Shown: in pieces, positions 25,566 through 34,073 of the stretch
Layout: every line of letters starts with the position of its first letter
Position numbering within the stretch: the first letter of the stretch is position 1
Source of the DNA: Pseudomonadota bacterium
GTDB lineage: Bacteria > Pseudomonadota > Alphaproteobacteria > Sphingomonadales > Sphingomonadaceae
Assembly (NCBI GenBank): GCA_963205265.1
Contig: CAUJJI010000019.1
Location: forward strand, 1 to 64,000
Length of the DNA stretch: 64,000 nucleotides
Direction: 5' to 3'
Made by a program: the position numbers and the translations under genes
The notes under the pieces: model-generated
Seen by the model: only the letters and a program-made list of their open reading frames with translations
The model's database searches: none
What the model was told of the DNA's origin: nothing

Positions 25566-27536
25566 CTAGGGGTCGGGTCTCTGCGCCGCCAGGTCGAGCA
25601 AGGCCTTCGCGTCTCCCGGCAGCAGGAAGCGATCGCGCGCGAGCTGCTCTGCCGCCGCGGCATAAGCCTGCCTGCGATCGCCGGCGGACGGGTAGAGTTC
25701 GTCGAGCGCGGGCCTGCGGTCTCCCTGCGCGCGCGCAGCAGCATCCCTGGCGAAAGGCACGTACCCCCCGAAGATCATGCAGAGGTCGCCCGGCGCGAAG
25801 CCCTCCTTCCTGAGATTCCAGCTCAGGTAGGTGCCGCCCGGCGCGGCGATCTCGGGCATGCGCAGGCCGGGCAGTTCATTTCCGTCCTTGCCGATCGCCG
25901 GGACGAACACCGGCCAGGCCGGCTTGCCGGCCGGCGGGATCGGCAGGTTGACGACCCGGGCCCAGGGTTCGAACGGCGCGACCAGGCTGTCGACCGGTAC
26001 GATCTCGCGTGCTGCAAGGCTCGGCCAGCGGCTCGGCGGCGGGTCGGCGCGGCCGGTGGTCCAATCGGCCATGGCGACCAGCAGCGCGCGCAGGACCGGC
26101 ACGTAGTTCATCGCATTGGCCGGATAGGTGCAGAACGGCATCGTCATGGTCGGCGCGTGCGCGCCGCCGGCAATGGCATAGGCGCGCACCTCTTCGGGAA
26201 GGGCGACGTCGCCACCGGTCCCGCCGGTGCCGACCAGCGAAGCGCCTGCCTGCCAGAATTCGGCGCCGGTATCGACGTGGAACAGGCGCGGACAGGTTCC
26301 GTTGGCCTTGCAGCGTGCCAGGATGCCGTCGCTGCTGCCGGTCACCGGGTCGGTCAGCGTCGCATAGGTGAAGGGGAAGTCGAAGCCGGGGACATCGTGG
26401 TCCTCGTGCTGCCGCGAGAAGCGGCCCGGCTCGGCAAAGCGGAAGTTGGTGAAGGTGCGCCGTCCGCCCGCGATGAAGGGGATCATGCCGTCGAACACGC
26501 GCCTGCCCGAGGTGTCGCGGTTGAAGCCTTGCCACAGGAAGTCGCGAAGGTAGCGGCCCGACTGCGATCCTCCGATGGCGATGGTCGCCGCGAAAAGGCT
26601 GTCGCCGGGCTCGGCCCCGGCAGCAGCTGCGGCGGGTGCCCCGGCCATGTCGGCCAGCGGGTTGCCGGCGTGCGGGCGGCGCAGCCAGGCGACAAGGTCG
26701 CGAGTCGCAGCGAAGCCGAGGCCCATGACGACAGGGTCCCGCGCGACATATTCGAAGCGGTAGATGGCGCCGGCGTCCATGTCCGCCGGGCGCCGGATCC
26801 TGACGTGCCTGGCATCGACAAAAGTCCAGTCGGCGGCGGCGAGGAGGCGCCTGGGTTCGCCGGTGCGCTGCTGGACGGTGAGCTTCGCTGTCGGCTGGTC
26901 GAGGCCGACGGCGGGATAGGGCAGGACCATCGTGTCGCCGGTCGGCGCATCGAAGATGGTCTCGGTCGCGACCGTGCCGGTCACCGGCGCACCGTCGGGC
27001 TGGCGAGCGGTGGGAAAACGAGCGGCGATCAGGCGGGGCCTGGGCATTCCCGGCGGCAGCATCGCCGGCAGGGCGACGTCGCTCTGCCAGCCGCTCCAGA
27101 CGATGGTATAGCCCTGGCGCATCAGGAAGCCGTCGCCTTCGGCGATCGGGTCGCCCATGGCGAAGCCTCCCTGGTTCAGCATGCCGATCAGGCTGATGCC
27201 GCGATTGACCACATCGTAGACCATGACGCGGCGCGCACGGGCCGCCTCGGCCGGACGCAGGATGACGACGTCGACATCGTATTCGACCATGCCGTCGGCA
27301 GCGCGCGGAGCGAGAGCGAGGTCGACGATTGCGCTATTGGCAGGGTCCTTGGGATCGATGCGCATATGGGCGACGGCGAGGATGCGCTCGTAGTGGCCAT
27401 GTTCGCCGAAGCTGCGCCCGGCGTAGGCCGGATCGCGCGCGGTGATCTCGAGCCTGATTTCGCTGTCCCGCGCCTGGACGGCGCCGGGCACGGCAGCAGC
27501 GAGCAGCGAAAGCAATCCTATGCCGGCCTTGCGCAT
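25566..27536 (-). CDS. Secreted alpha/beta-hydrolase domain protein
   Basis: 656 residues with a signal peptide (MRKAGIGLLSLLAAAVPGAVQA). It belongs to the large alpha/beta-hydrolase family with nucleophile motif GGSQSG (IAIGGSQSGRYLRDFLW), an early YDVVNRG and GDGFLMRQGYTIVWSGWQ. Four cysteines in the second half (ILARCKANGTCP, PFCTYP) suggest disulfides, fitting export. Family members are esterases or lipases of unknown substrate, often near P450 and sulfotransferase genes in steroid- or terpenoid-degrading bacteria. It lies 67 bases downstream of the P450 gene and probably shares its transcript. A GC hairpin near 25535-25560 separates it from the convergent ATP-grasp gene. Confidence 0.85.
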   Translation of the reverse strand: MRKAGIGLLSLLAAAVPGAVQARDSEIRLEITARDPAYAGRSFGEHGHYERILAVAHMRIDPKDPANSAIVDLALAPRAADGMVEYDVDVVILRPAEAARARRVMVYDVVNRGISLIGMLNQGGFAMGDPIAEGDGFLMRQGYTIVWSGWQSDVALPAMLPPGMPRPRLIAARFPTARQPDGAPVTGTVATETIFDAPTGDTMVLPYPAVGLDQPTAKLTVQQRTGEPRRLLAAADWTFVDARHVRIRRPADMDAGAIYRFEYVARDPVVMGLGFAATRDLVAWLRRPHAGNPLADMAGAPAAAAAGAEPGDSLFAATIAIGGSQSGRYLRDFLWQGFNRDTSGRRVFDGMIPFIAGGRRTFTNFRFAEPGRFSRQHEDHDVPGFDFPFTYATLTDPVTGSSDGILARCKANGTCPRLFHVDTGAEFWQAGASLVGTGGTGGDVALPEEVRAYAIAGGAHAPTMTMPFCTYPANAMNYVPVLRALLVAMADWTTGRADPPPSRWPSLAAREIVPVDSLVAPFEPWARVVNLPIPPAGKPAWPVFVPAIGKDGNELPGLRMPEIAAPGGTYLSWNLRKEGFAPGDLCMIFGGYVPFARDAAARAQGDRRPALDELYPSAGDRRQAYAAAAEQLARDRFLLPGDAKALLDLAAQRPDP

Positions 27537-27603
27537 GTCCTTCTCCCTTCCTCTGCCTGTCGCCTCGACTGGAGCGACCTCTTAGCGACAACCGCAACCT
27601 CGT

Positions 27604-28821
27604 TCAGTCCAGGATCAGCGGCAGGTCGTCGAAGCCGAAAGTCCGGCCGGTGTGATAACGAGGCGTAACCCCGGGCTTGATGCGGATATCAGCGAAGGTC
27701 GTGAGCAATTCTTCCAGCACGATCCGCATCTCTCGCTTGGCAAGGTGCAGCCCGACGCAGTTGTGCGTGCCGGTGCCGAAAGCGATGTGCCGCGGCTTGC
27801 GGTCGATGTCGACGACATGCGGGTTCGCGTGGACTGCCGGATCGCGGTTCGCCAGCATGATCGGCAGGTTGACCTCGTCGCCCTTTTTCATCGGCACGCC
27901 GTGGAACACGAAGTCCCTGGCGACCTGGCGATGAGTGACGACCACCGAGAAGGCGCGGCAGAACTCCTCGATCGCCTGCGGCAGCAGCGACAGGTCCGCA
28001 CGCAGCCGGGCCTGCAGATCGGGAGTGGTGGCGATGTGGTGCACGATCCAGCCGATGGTCGAATAGACCGTGTCCAGCCCGCCGACGTAAAGCACGTAGA
28101 ACATGCCCATCAGCTCGTAATAGTCGATCGGCCGTCCCTCGATCTCGGCGGTAACCATGCCGCGCAGGAAATCGTTGGTCGGGTTGGCCTGCTGCGCAGC
28201 CATATGCTGCTTGAGATAGGCGTAGATCGCCCGCGCCGCGGCCACCCGCTTCATCGGATCGGGGGCGCGCATCAGCTCGTCCTGCCAGCCGATGAAATCG
28301 TCCAGCCGGTCGCGCGGCATGCCCATCAGGTCGAGGAAGACATAGGACGGAAACGGCACCGCGAACTCATCGACGAATTCGCATTCGCCGCGATCCTTGA
28401 ACCCGGCGATCAGTTCCCGGCAGCACAGGCGGACGGGCTCGTCGAAGTGACTGACCGCCTTGGGCGTGAAGAAGGGATTGAGCACGCGGCGATAGTGGTG
28501 ATGCCGTGGCGGATCGATCTCGATCGGATTGAGCCGGACCGGTTCGCCGAGCATGTCGGCGATCATGCCGGGGCGTTCCGAGGAGAAATGCTCCCAGTCG
28601 ATGAAGGCCTCGGTGATCACGTCGTTTCGCGTCAGGACCCAGCCGGGACGTCCGAAGTTGGCTTCGGTCATCCACACCACGGGCGGTTCCCGGTGCAACT
28701 GGGCGACGGCCCGCCAGGGGTCGTCGCCGCGAGCGGTCAACACGTCGAAATCGACCTCGCGGACGAGTTCCGGCGGAACGGTTGCGGGAATGCGCTCGGC
28801 AGTGGCGAAGGGGGCGCTCAT
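27604..28821 (-). CDS. Cytochrome P450
   Basis: 405 residues, soluble bacterial type. The heme-binding loop FGTGTHNCVGLHLAKREM carries the thiolate Cys355. The I-helix is VLYVGGLDTVYSTIGW, where the usual A/G-G-x-D/E-T is GGLDT. The ExxR-type region lies in FSVVVTHRQVARDF, where the canonical ExxR is not obvious (EEFCRAFS holds E..R). It hydroxylates a hydrophobic substrate with ferredoxin-supplied electrons; no ferredoxin is nearby. The ATG at 28821 follows GGGAGAGAC. A 53-residue in-frame extension upstream is Arg-rich and rejected. Divergent from the sulfotransferase. Confidence 0.92.
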   Translation of the reverse strand: MSAPFATAERIPATVPPELVREVDFDVLTARGDDPWRAVAQLHREPPVVWMTEANFGRPGWVLTRNDVITEAFIDWEHFSSERPGMIADMLGEPVRLNPIEIDPPRHHHYRRVLNPFFTPKAVSHFDEPVRLCCRELIAGFKDRGECEFVDEFAVPFPSYVFLDLMGMPRDRLDDFIGWQDELMRAPDPMKRVAAARAIYAYLKQHMAAQQANPTNDFLRGMVTAEIEGRPIDYYELMGMFYVLYVGGLDTVYSTIGWIVHHIATTPDLQARLRADLSLLPQAIEEFCRAFSVVVTHRQVARDFVFHGVPMKKGDEVNLPIMLANRDPAVHANPHVVDIDRKPRHIAFGTGTHNCVGLHLAKREMRIVLEELLTTFADIRIKPGVTPRYHTGRTFGFDDLPLILD

Positions 28822-29150
28822 TAGGTCTCTCCCGGAACTGCAGGCAAGGGTACCTGCGACGGCGCCCGCCGGCTTTCGTCGCCGGCGCATGGCGCGCGGC
28901 GCACATCTTCGGACGTCGGCAGGTTGCTGGCTGGTCCCCGAGGCATGACGACTTTTCAGCCCCTCGCATCCGCTTTGCAACTGCTCTTTTGCAAGTCCGC
29001 GAATGGCCGGTCACTGTCGGCGCGAGCCGTGCAGCGCTTCTTCCGAGGTACCGGAAAAAGCGCGCGCTTGCGCTGGATGTTGGATATCTTCCTGCAAGGC
29101 TGGTTGGCCTGGAATACTGCGGACGCGAATCAATGACCGGGAGAGAAACC
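28822..29150. other. Gene-free divergent spacer (329 bp)
   Basis: It lies between the leftward P450 and the rightward sulfotransferase and should hold both promoters. It contains a GC-rich inverted repeat around 28866-28888 (CGCCGGC/GCCGGCG) in the P450 leader and a TTGCAA direct repeat near 28975-28995. No clear -10 box or gene was found. Confidence 0.45.
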
Positions 29151-30329
29151 ATGCTCGAGGCAGCAGCCATCATCGCCGAGGCCGAGGCGGCAGCGGGGAT
29201 TGCCGACGGCGACGCGGGCGTGGCCGGCAATCTTGCCCGCCTGGTCGACGAGATCCATGCCACCTTCCCGCTGTCGCCTGCCGGCGAGGCACGGATTCGC
29301 GCCATGCTGCTGACGGACGCGACCAACCGGCTGCAAAGCCTCAAATGGGTGCGAGACTGCCCCGAGATCGCCGAGGAGCCGATCACGGCGCCGGTATTCC
29401 TGATGGGCCTGCCGCGCTCGGGCACCACCTATTTCCAGTATCTCTTCGACCGCGATCCGCGCTTCCGCCTGATCCGCACGTGGGAATCGACCATGCCTTC
29501 GCCGCCGCCCGGCCACGATCCGGCCTCGGTGGAGCGCCGCCGGGCCGCATGGCGCGAGATCCAGCAGGCGCGCCCGCATTTCGAGGGCTTCGAGGCCCTC
29601 CACCTCTACGACGAGGACGGCTCTGACGAATGCCATGCCTTCCTGCAGCAAAGCTGGGGAGCGGCGGGGCTGCACAATCTCTACCGAGTGCCGGGCTATT
29701 TCGACTGGCTGCTGGACGGCCTCGATCTCGTCCAGACCTACCGCGTCCACAAGCGCCAGCTGCAGTGCCTGCAATCGCGGAGGGAGCGAAAGCCGTGGGC
29801 GCTCAAGTATCCGAACCATGTCATCGCCATGAACGAGATCCTGGCGGTCCATCCCGACGCGCGCTTCGTCATGACGCACCGCGACCCGGCGCAAGTGGTG
29901 GGCTCGATCGCGAAGATGACCTGGAACCTGCGCAGCATGTGTGCGGCGACGACGCCGGACATGCACGAGGTCGGGCGCGACATGCTGCACTTCATCCGGC
30001 GCCACGTCGATCGCATCATGGACTTCGATGCCGGGCCGCACGGGCACAGGGTCGTCCATGTCGACTACTACGCGCTGGTCGCCGACCCGGTCGGCCAGAT
30101 GCGCCGGATCCATGCAGGCCTGGGCATCGATACGCCCGACGCAGTGGCAGCCGCGGTCGCCGACTGGCACGCCGCCAACCCGAAGAACGCACGCGGCCGG
30201 AACGACTATTCGCTCGACCAGTACGGCCTCGAGATCGCCGCCGTGCGCGAGCAGTTCGCGCCCTATGCCGATCGTTTCGCCATTCCCACCGAGGCCGAGG
30301 GGCTTGCCCGGACGGGCGCGCAGGCATGA
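29151..30329 (+). CDS. Sulfotransferase family protein
   Basis: 392 residues. The 5'-phosphosulfate-binding loop is GLPRSGTTYFQYLFDRD (from Gly86). The 3'-phosphate-binding strand is ARFVMTHRDPAQVVGS, as in PAPS-dependent and Stf0/sulfotransferase_3-type enzymes. It would transfer sulfate from PAPS to a hydroxyl or amine, or in this subgroup possibly act in an unknown desulfation. The neighbouring P450 could supply the hydroxyl. The ATG at 29151 follows GGGAGAGAAACC; one at 29133 would add six residues. Confidence 0.87.
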   Translation: MLEAAAIIAEAEAAAGIADGDAGVAGNLARLVDEIHATFPLSPAGEARIRAMLLTDATNRLQSLKWVRDCPEIAEEPITAPVFLMGLPRSGTTYFQYLFDRDPRFRLIRTWESTMPSPPPGHDPASVERRRAAWREIQQARPHFEGFEALHLYDEDGSDECHAFLQQSWGAAGLHNLYRVPGYFDWLLDGLDLVQTYRVHKRQLQCLQSRRERKPWALKYPNHVIAMNEILAVHPDARFVMTHRDPAQVVGSIAKMTWNLRSMCAATTPDMHEVGRDMLHFIRRHVDRIMDFDAGPHGHRVVHVDYYALVADPVGQMRRIHAGLGIDTPDAVAAAVADWHAANPKNARGRNDYSLDQYGLEIAAVREQFAPYADRFAIPTEAEGLARTGAQA

Positions 30330-30344
30330 TCAGCTGATTGGACC

Positions 30345-30373
30345 TTGACAATATGAACCATATTGGTTATATG
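30345..30373 (+). promoter_or_regulatory. Orphan promoter/operator-like element
   Basis: TTGACA, a 17-base spacer and TATATG form a good sigma70-type promoter pointing right. The spacer holds the perfect inverted repeat AACCA-TAT-TGGTT, flanked by ATAT on both sides. It sits between two convergent genes, so no gene is driven by it: rightward transcription would run antisense into the AhpD-like gene. Its ATAT-flanked form resembles the divergent promoter at 35435-35467 of the sulfide locus. It may be a relic of a lost gene or an antisense control element. Confidence 0.4.
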
Positions 30374-30477
30374 CCCCCTGACTCGCGCAATTCGCGTCGC
30401 GAGGCTCACCGTGCCCTCGCAAGCGACTGGACCCCATGACCCCAATTTCCGCATTCCATCGCGCTGCCGGCCCGGCC

Positions 30478-30828
30478 CTAGGTGCCCGCAAGGGCAAACT
30501 GGTCGTACGCCTCGACGGCTTGCGCCGCATACATCAGGCTCGGCCCGGCGCCCATGTACAGCGCCAGTCCCATCACCTCCATGACTTCGTCCCGCGTCGC
30601 GCCATGCTTCACGGCCGCTTGCGAATGGAAGGCGACGCAGCCGTCGCAGCGGATGGCCACCGATATGGCGAGCGCGATCAGTTCCTTGGTCTTCGTGTCG
30701 AGGACGCCGCCCTCGGTTGCCGCCCTGGCCATGGCCGAGAAGGCCTTGGTCACTTCGGGCGAGCCGAGGCGCACCTCCTTGATCGCGCCCGACAGCTCGC
30801 TCGCCATCGCTTTCCAGTCCTTGTGCAT
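30478..30828 (-). CDS. Carboxymuconolactone decarboxylase/AhpD-like protein
   Basis: 116 residues, a single CMD domain. The CxxC-x3-H active site is C61-DG-C64 with H68 (IRCDGCVAFHSQAAV), as in AhpD-type alkylhydroperoxidase partners, which use the cysteines for thiol peroxidase or reductase work. It is the last gene of the leftward sulfide operon, 29 bases after the TauE-like gene. A thiol-oxidation defence role fits the company of SQR and the persulfide dioxygenase. The ATG at 30828 is followed by MHKDWKAMASEL. Confidence 0.85.
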   Translation of the reverse strand: MHKDWKAMASELSGAIKEVRLGSPEVTKAFSAMARAATEGGVLDTKTKELIALAISVAIRCDGCVAFHSQAAVKHGATRDEVMEVMGLALYMGAGPSLMYAAQAVEAYDQFALAGT

Positions 30829-30857
30829 TGCCGTACTCCTATGCGTCCGCTCTGCGC

Positions 30858-31643
30858 TCAGGCCTGGAAAGCCATCCAGTTGCGATAGAGCATGTACCCC
30901 GCCACAACGACGATCAGCGCGGCGAAGACGGTATTGAGGCGCCCCTTGGCCGCCGCCAGCTTGCGGGCTGCAGCGGCACCGAGCACCGAGCCGACCATGC
31001 CTCCGGCGATGAAGCTGGCAGCCAGCGGCCAGTCGAGCAGATCGGAAGCCGCATAGTTCGCCGCTGTGGTCAGCCCGAACGCGGCCACGGCAATCAGCGA
31101 GGTCCCGACGGCGCGGTAGATCGGCATCGAGGTCGAGGCGACGAGCGCGGGGACGATCAGGAAGCCGCCGCCAATGCCGAAAAAGCCGGACAGCATCCCG
31201 GTGGCGATGCCGAAGAGGATGACCTTGGGCAGGTTGTCGCGGTTGCACTGCACCCCCTCGATGCCGGCTTCGCCGCGGCCGCGATAGATCGCGAAAGCCA
31301 CGACCAGCATGAGCAGGGCAAACAGGAACAGCAGCTTCTCGCCGTCGAAGGCCTTGCCGAGTGTCGAGCCGCCCAACGCGCCGGCGACGCCGGCCAGCGC
31401 AAAGGACGCGCCGCAGCGCCAGTTGACGTTCTTCTCGCGGGCATGATTGAACAAGCCGGCCAGCGCGTTGGCGGCGACGGCCAGCGCGCTCGTGCCGATG
31501 GCCAGGTGCGGACTCTTGACGCCGACGACATAGACCATCAGCGGAACCGCCAGGATCGAACCCCCGCCGCCGACCAGGCCCAGGGTAAAGCCGATCAGCA
31601 CGCCGCTCAGCCCACCCAGGACATATTGAAGCTCGCTGAACAT
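30858..31643 (-). CDS. TauE/SafE-family sulfite/sulfur anion exporter
   Basis: 261 residues with about eight hydrophobic segments. The repeated family motifs are GFTLGLVGGGGSILAVPLMVY (near residue 20; longer than quoted elsewhere) and FGIGGGFLIVPALV in the second half. TauE/SafE proteins export sulfite, sulfonates or related anions across the inner membrane. In this operon it would remove sulfite or thiosulfate made from sulfide. It lies 14 bases downstream of the MBL-fold gene. Confidence 0.9.
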   Translation of the reverse strand: MFSELQYVLGGLSGVLIGFTLGLVGGGGSILAVPLMVYVVGVKSPHLAIGTSALAVAANALAGLFNHAREKNVNWRCGASFALAGVAGALGGSTLGKAFDGEKLLFLFALLMLVVAFAIYRGRGEAGIEGVQCNRDNLPKVILFGIATGMLSGFFGIGGGFLIVPALVASTSMPIYRAVGTSLIAVAAFGLTTAANYAASDLLDWPLAASFIAGGMVGSVLGAAAARKLAAAKGRLNTVFAALIVVVAGYMLYRNWMAFQA

Positions 31644-31657
31644 CCCTGCCCTTGCGC

Positions 31658-32584
31658 CTAGAGGAGATTCAGCGGCAGCTTGAGGTAGCTGACCCCGTTT
31701 GCCTCGGGCTCGGGCAGGTGCCCTGCGCGGATGTTGACCTGGATCGACGGCAGGATCAGCCGCGGCATGCCGAGAGTCTTGTCGCGCGCCTCGCGCATGG
31801 CGACGAATTCGTCTTCGCCGATGCCTTCACGGACATGGACGTTTTCGGCCCGCTCTGCCCCGATGGTCGTTTCCCAGACGAAGTCGTCGCGGCCCGGTGC
31901 CTTGTAGTCGTGGCAGAGGAAGACGCGAGTCTCGTCGGGCAGCTGCATCAGGCGGCGGATGGAGCGGTAGAGGGTTCGGGCATCGCCCCCCGGGAAGTCG
32001 GCACGGGCAGAGCCGTAGTCGGGCATGAACAGGGTGTCGCCGACGAAGACTGCATCGCCGATCACATAGGCAATACAGGCCGGCGTATGTCCGGGCACAT
32101 GCAGCGCGATCGCACTGAGACTGCCGACTTCGAAAGTCTCGCCGTCATCCATCAGGCGGTCGAACTGCGAACCGTCGCGGGCGAAGCTCGCCGGCTCGTT
32201 GAACACGCGGGCGAAGACGTCCTGCACCGCCACGATCGCGCGCCCGATGACCAGAGTACCGCCGAGGTGCTCCCGGAGGTACGGCGCATCCGATAGATGA
32301 TCGGCATGGGCATGGGTCTCGAGCAGCCAGTCCACGGTCAGTCCCTGCGCTTGCACGTAGGCAATGACGGCATCGGCCGAAGCGTGGCGGGTGCGGCCTG
32401 CCGCCTGGTCGAAATCGAGCACGGAATCGATGATCGCGGCGCGGCGCGTGACCGGGTCATGGACCACATGCGTCGCCGTGAAAGTGGGTTCGTCGAAGAA
32501 GGTGCGGATCACCGGGCGGCCGGAGGCAGTGGCTCGCGCGGCGGCGATCCGGGTCTTCGCGGCTTGGATGGCACGATCGGTCAT
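31658..32584 (-). CDS. MBL-fold persulfide dioxygenase-like hydrolase (ETHE1/Blh type)
   Basis: 308 residues. Metal ligands: H91-x-H93-x-D95-H96 (ETHAHADHLSD), H166 (HVPGHTPAC), D183 (VGDTLF) and H225 (FLCHDY). The layout matches ETHE1/Blh proteins, which oxidise glutathione persulfide to sulfite with a single iron. The C-terminal tail (PRLILPSIQVNIRAGHLPEP) is typical of the Blh branch. Its ATG overlaps the TolC stop (ATGA). It would act directly after the sulfide:quinone oxidoreductase of the same operon. Confidence 0.9.
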   Translation of the reverse strand: MTDRAIQAAKTRIAAARATASGRPVIRTFFDEPTFTATHVVHDPVTRRAAIIDSVLDFDQAAGRTRHASADAVIAYVQAQGLTVDWLLETHAHADHLSDAPYLREHLGGTLVIGRAIVAVQDVFARVFNEPASFARDGSQFDRLMDDGETFEVGSLSAIALHVPGHTPACIAYVIGDAVFVGDTLFMPDYGSARADFPGGDARTLYRSIRRLMQLPDETRVFLCHDYKAPGRDDFVWETTIGAERAENVHVREGIGEDEFVAMREARDKTLGMPRLILPSIQVNIRAGHLPEPEANGVSYLKLPLNLL

Positions 32585-33846
32585 GGGGCGATGTTCCCGG
32601 TCAAGGCGTTGAGCCGCCAGGCCGCTACGGTCCGCATGCCGTCGGCTTGCAGCAGCGCCGCTTCCGCCTCGATGGCTTCGCGCTCGGCATCGAGCACGGC
32701 CAGAGTCGGCTTGGCGCCGACCTGTGCCTCGAGCCGCGTGCCGCGCAGGGCCTCGGCCGCGGCGTCGCTGCGCAGCTGCGATGCTTCGGTCATGCGCCGC
32801 GCGGTGATCAGCCCCTGCCAGGCGTCGATGACCATGCCGTCGAGCGCCTGTTCGGCCTGCCGCAGCCTGGCTTCGCTGGCGTCCAGGTCGGCGTCCGCCG
32901 CCCGGGTCTGAGCCGCGACACGCCCCCCGGCCCACAGCGTCCAACGCCCCCGCAGGCCCACGGCGACGGAATCCGCCTTGTACCCCGGGAAGAACTGGTC
33001 GCGCACGTGCGCTGCCTCGGCAAAGGCGCCGACTGTCGGCAAGCCTTCGGCCCTGGCAGAACGAACGCCCGCCCGCGCGACGTCGACAGCCGCCTTTGCC
33101 TGGCGCAAGGCGGGGTTGGCGGTCCGCGCCATGTCGAGCGCCTGATCGAGCGTCGGCGGCACGAGCGGCAATTCCGGCAAGGGCGCCAGGTCGCCCGCGG
33201 GCTTGCCGGTCAGCCTCTGGTAGGCGGCCTCGGCCGAAGCGCGGCGCCCCTGCGCCTGGGCGAGGCCGGCGTCGGCCTCTGCCTTGCGGGCACGGGCCTG
33301 CGCCAGTTCCGAGCTGGCGATCTCGCCGGCGCGAAAGCGCAGGCCCGCCTGCCGCTCGGTCTCGACCAGTTCCGTGACGAGCTGGCCGTAGCGCGCCTCG
33401 AGCTTTCGCGAAGTCAGGACCTCGGTGTAGGTGCCGACGGCAAGGACGATGGTCTGCAGCCGTGCCTGCTCGGCCCCGAAGCGCGCCATATCGGCACCAC
33501 CTTGGGCCTGGTCGATCGCGGATGCGATGCGGCCCCCGGCATAGAGCGGCATTTCCGCGATCGCCTGCAGCGCGAGCGGGGACACGTCGTCGGCGGTCAG
33601 GCCGAAGAAGCCGCCGTTGTCGATCCGCCCGACCCCGTAGGAGCCTTCCGCCCGCAGCAGCGGATTGCCTTCGGCGCGGGCACGGTCGAGGCGCGCATCG
33701 GCTGCCGCCTTGCCGGCCGATGCCTCTGCCAGCGCCGGGGCGCTCGCCAGGGCATCGGCGACGGCAGCGGCGAGATCCTGCGCCAAAGCGGGCGAGGCGG
33801 CGGTGAGGCAGGGCAGCATGGCCAGGGACAGGATCGCGCGGTGCAT
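32581..33846 (-). CDS. TolC-family outer-membrane efflux channel
   Basis: 421 residues with a signal peptide (LTAASPALAQD). Long Ala/Glu/Arg-rich helices with two-fold internal repeats are those of outer-membrane factor (OEP) proteins. It is the only TolC gene in the window and lies in the operon opposite the RND adaptor and pump genes, so it most likely completes that tripartite pump. It is embedded between sulfide-metabolism genes and coupled to the MBL gene by ATGA. Confidence 0.9.
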   Translation of the reverse strand: MHRAILSLAMLPCLTAASPALAQDLAAAVADALASAPALAEASAGKAAADARLDRARAEGNPLLRAEGSYGVGRIDNGGFFGLTADDVSPLALQAIAEMPLYAGGRIASAIDQAQGGADMARFGAEQARLQTIVLAVGTYTEVLTSRKLEARYGQLVTELVETERQAGLRFRAGEIASSELAQARARKAEADAGLAQAQGRRASAEAAYQRLTGKPAGDLAPLPELPLVPPTLDQALDMARTANPALRQAKAAVDVARAGVRSARAEGLPTVGAFAEAAHVRDQFFPGYKADSVAVGLRGRWTLWAGGRVAAQTRAADADLDASEARLRQAEQALDGMVIDAWQGLITARRMTEASQLRSDAAAEALRGTRLEAQVGAKPTLAVLDAEREAIEAEAALLQADGMRTVAAWRLNALTGNIAP

Positions 33847-33858
33847 GTCAGGCTCGAA

Positions 33859-34062
33859 TCACTTGAAGGCGTTGCCGGGCCTGACACCCATTTTCCTGAA
33901 GATCGTTGCGGCAGGGCAAAAGCCCGTGAAGCTCGCCTGGAACATGTTCGCGCCGGCAAAGGCGGTGAGCCAGAGGAATCCCGGATGGACCCAGTGAGCC
34001 AGGGCCAGGCTGGCCAGAACCACAATACCGGCAAAGCGGAAGACCGCAGCATCGAGCGTCAT
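33859..34062 (-). CDS. DUF2892 small membrane protein
   Basis: 67 residues with two hydrophobic segments around FAGIVVLASLALAHWV and FLWLTAFAGANMFQASFTGFCP. The FTGFCPA motif with its single Cys and the following GVRPGNAF identify the DUF2892 family, the membrane part of YgaP-like rhodaneses. Here it is a stand-alone peptide beside the SQR gene, 12 bases downstream, with the rhodanese encoded separately across the divergent promoter. It likely aids sulfane sulfur handling at the inner membrane. Confidence 0.85.
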   Translation of the reverse strand: MTLDAAVFRFAGIVVLASLALAHWVHPGFLWLTAFAGANMFQASFTGFCPAATIFRKMGVRPGNAFK

Positions 34063-34073
34063 GGCTATTCTCC

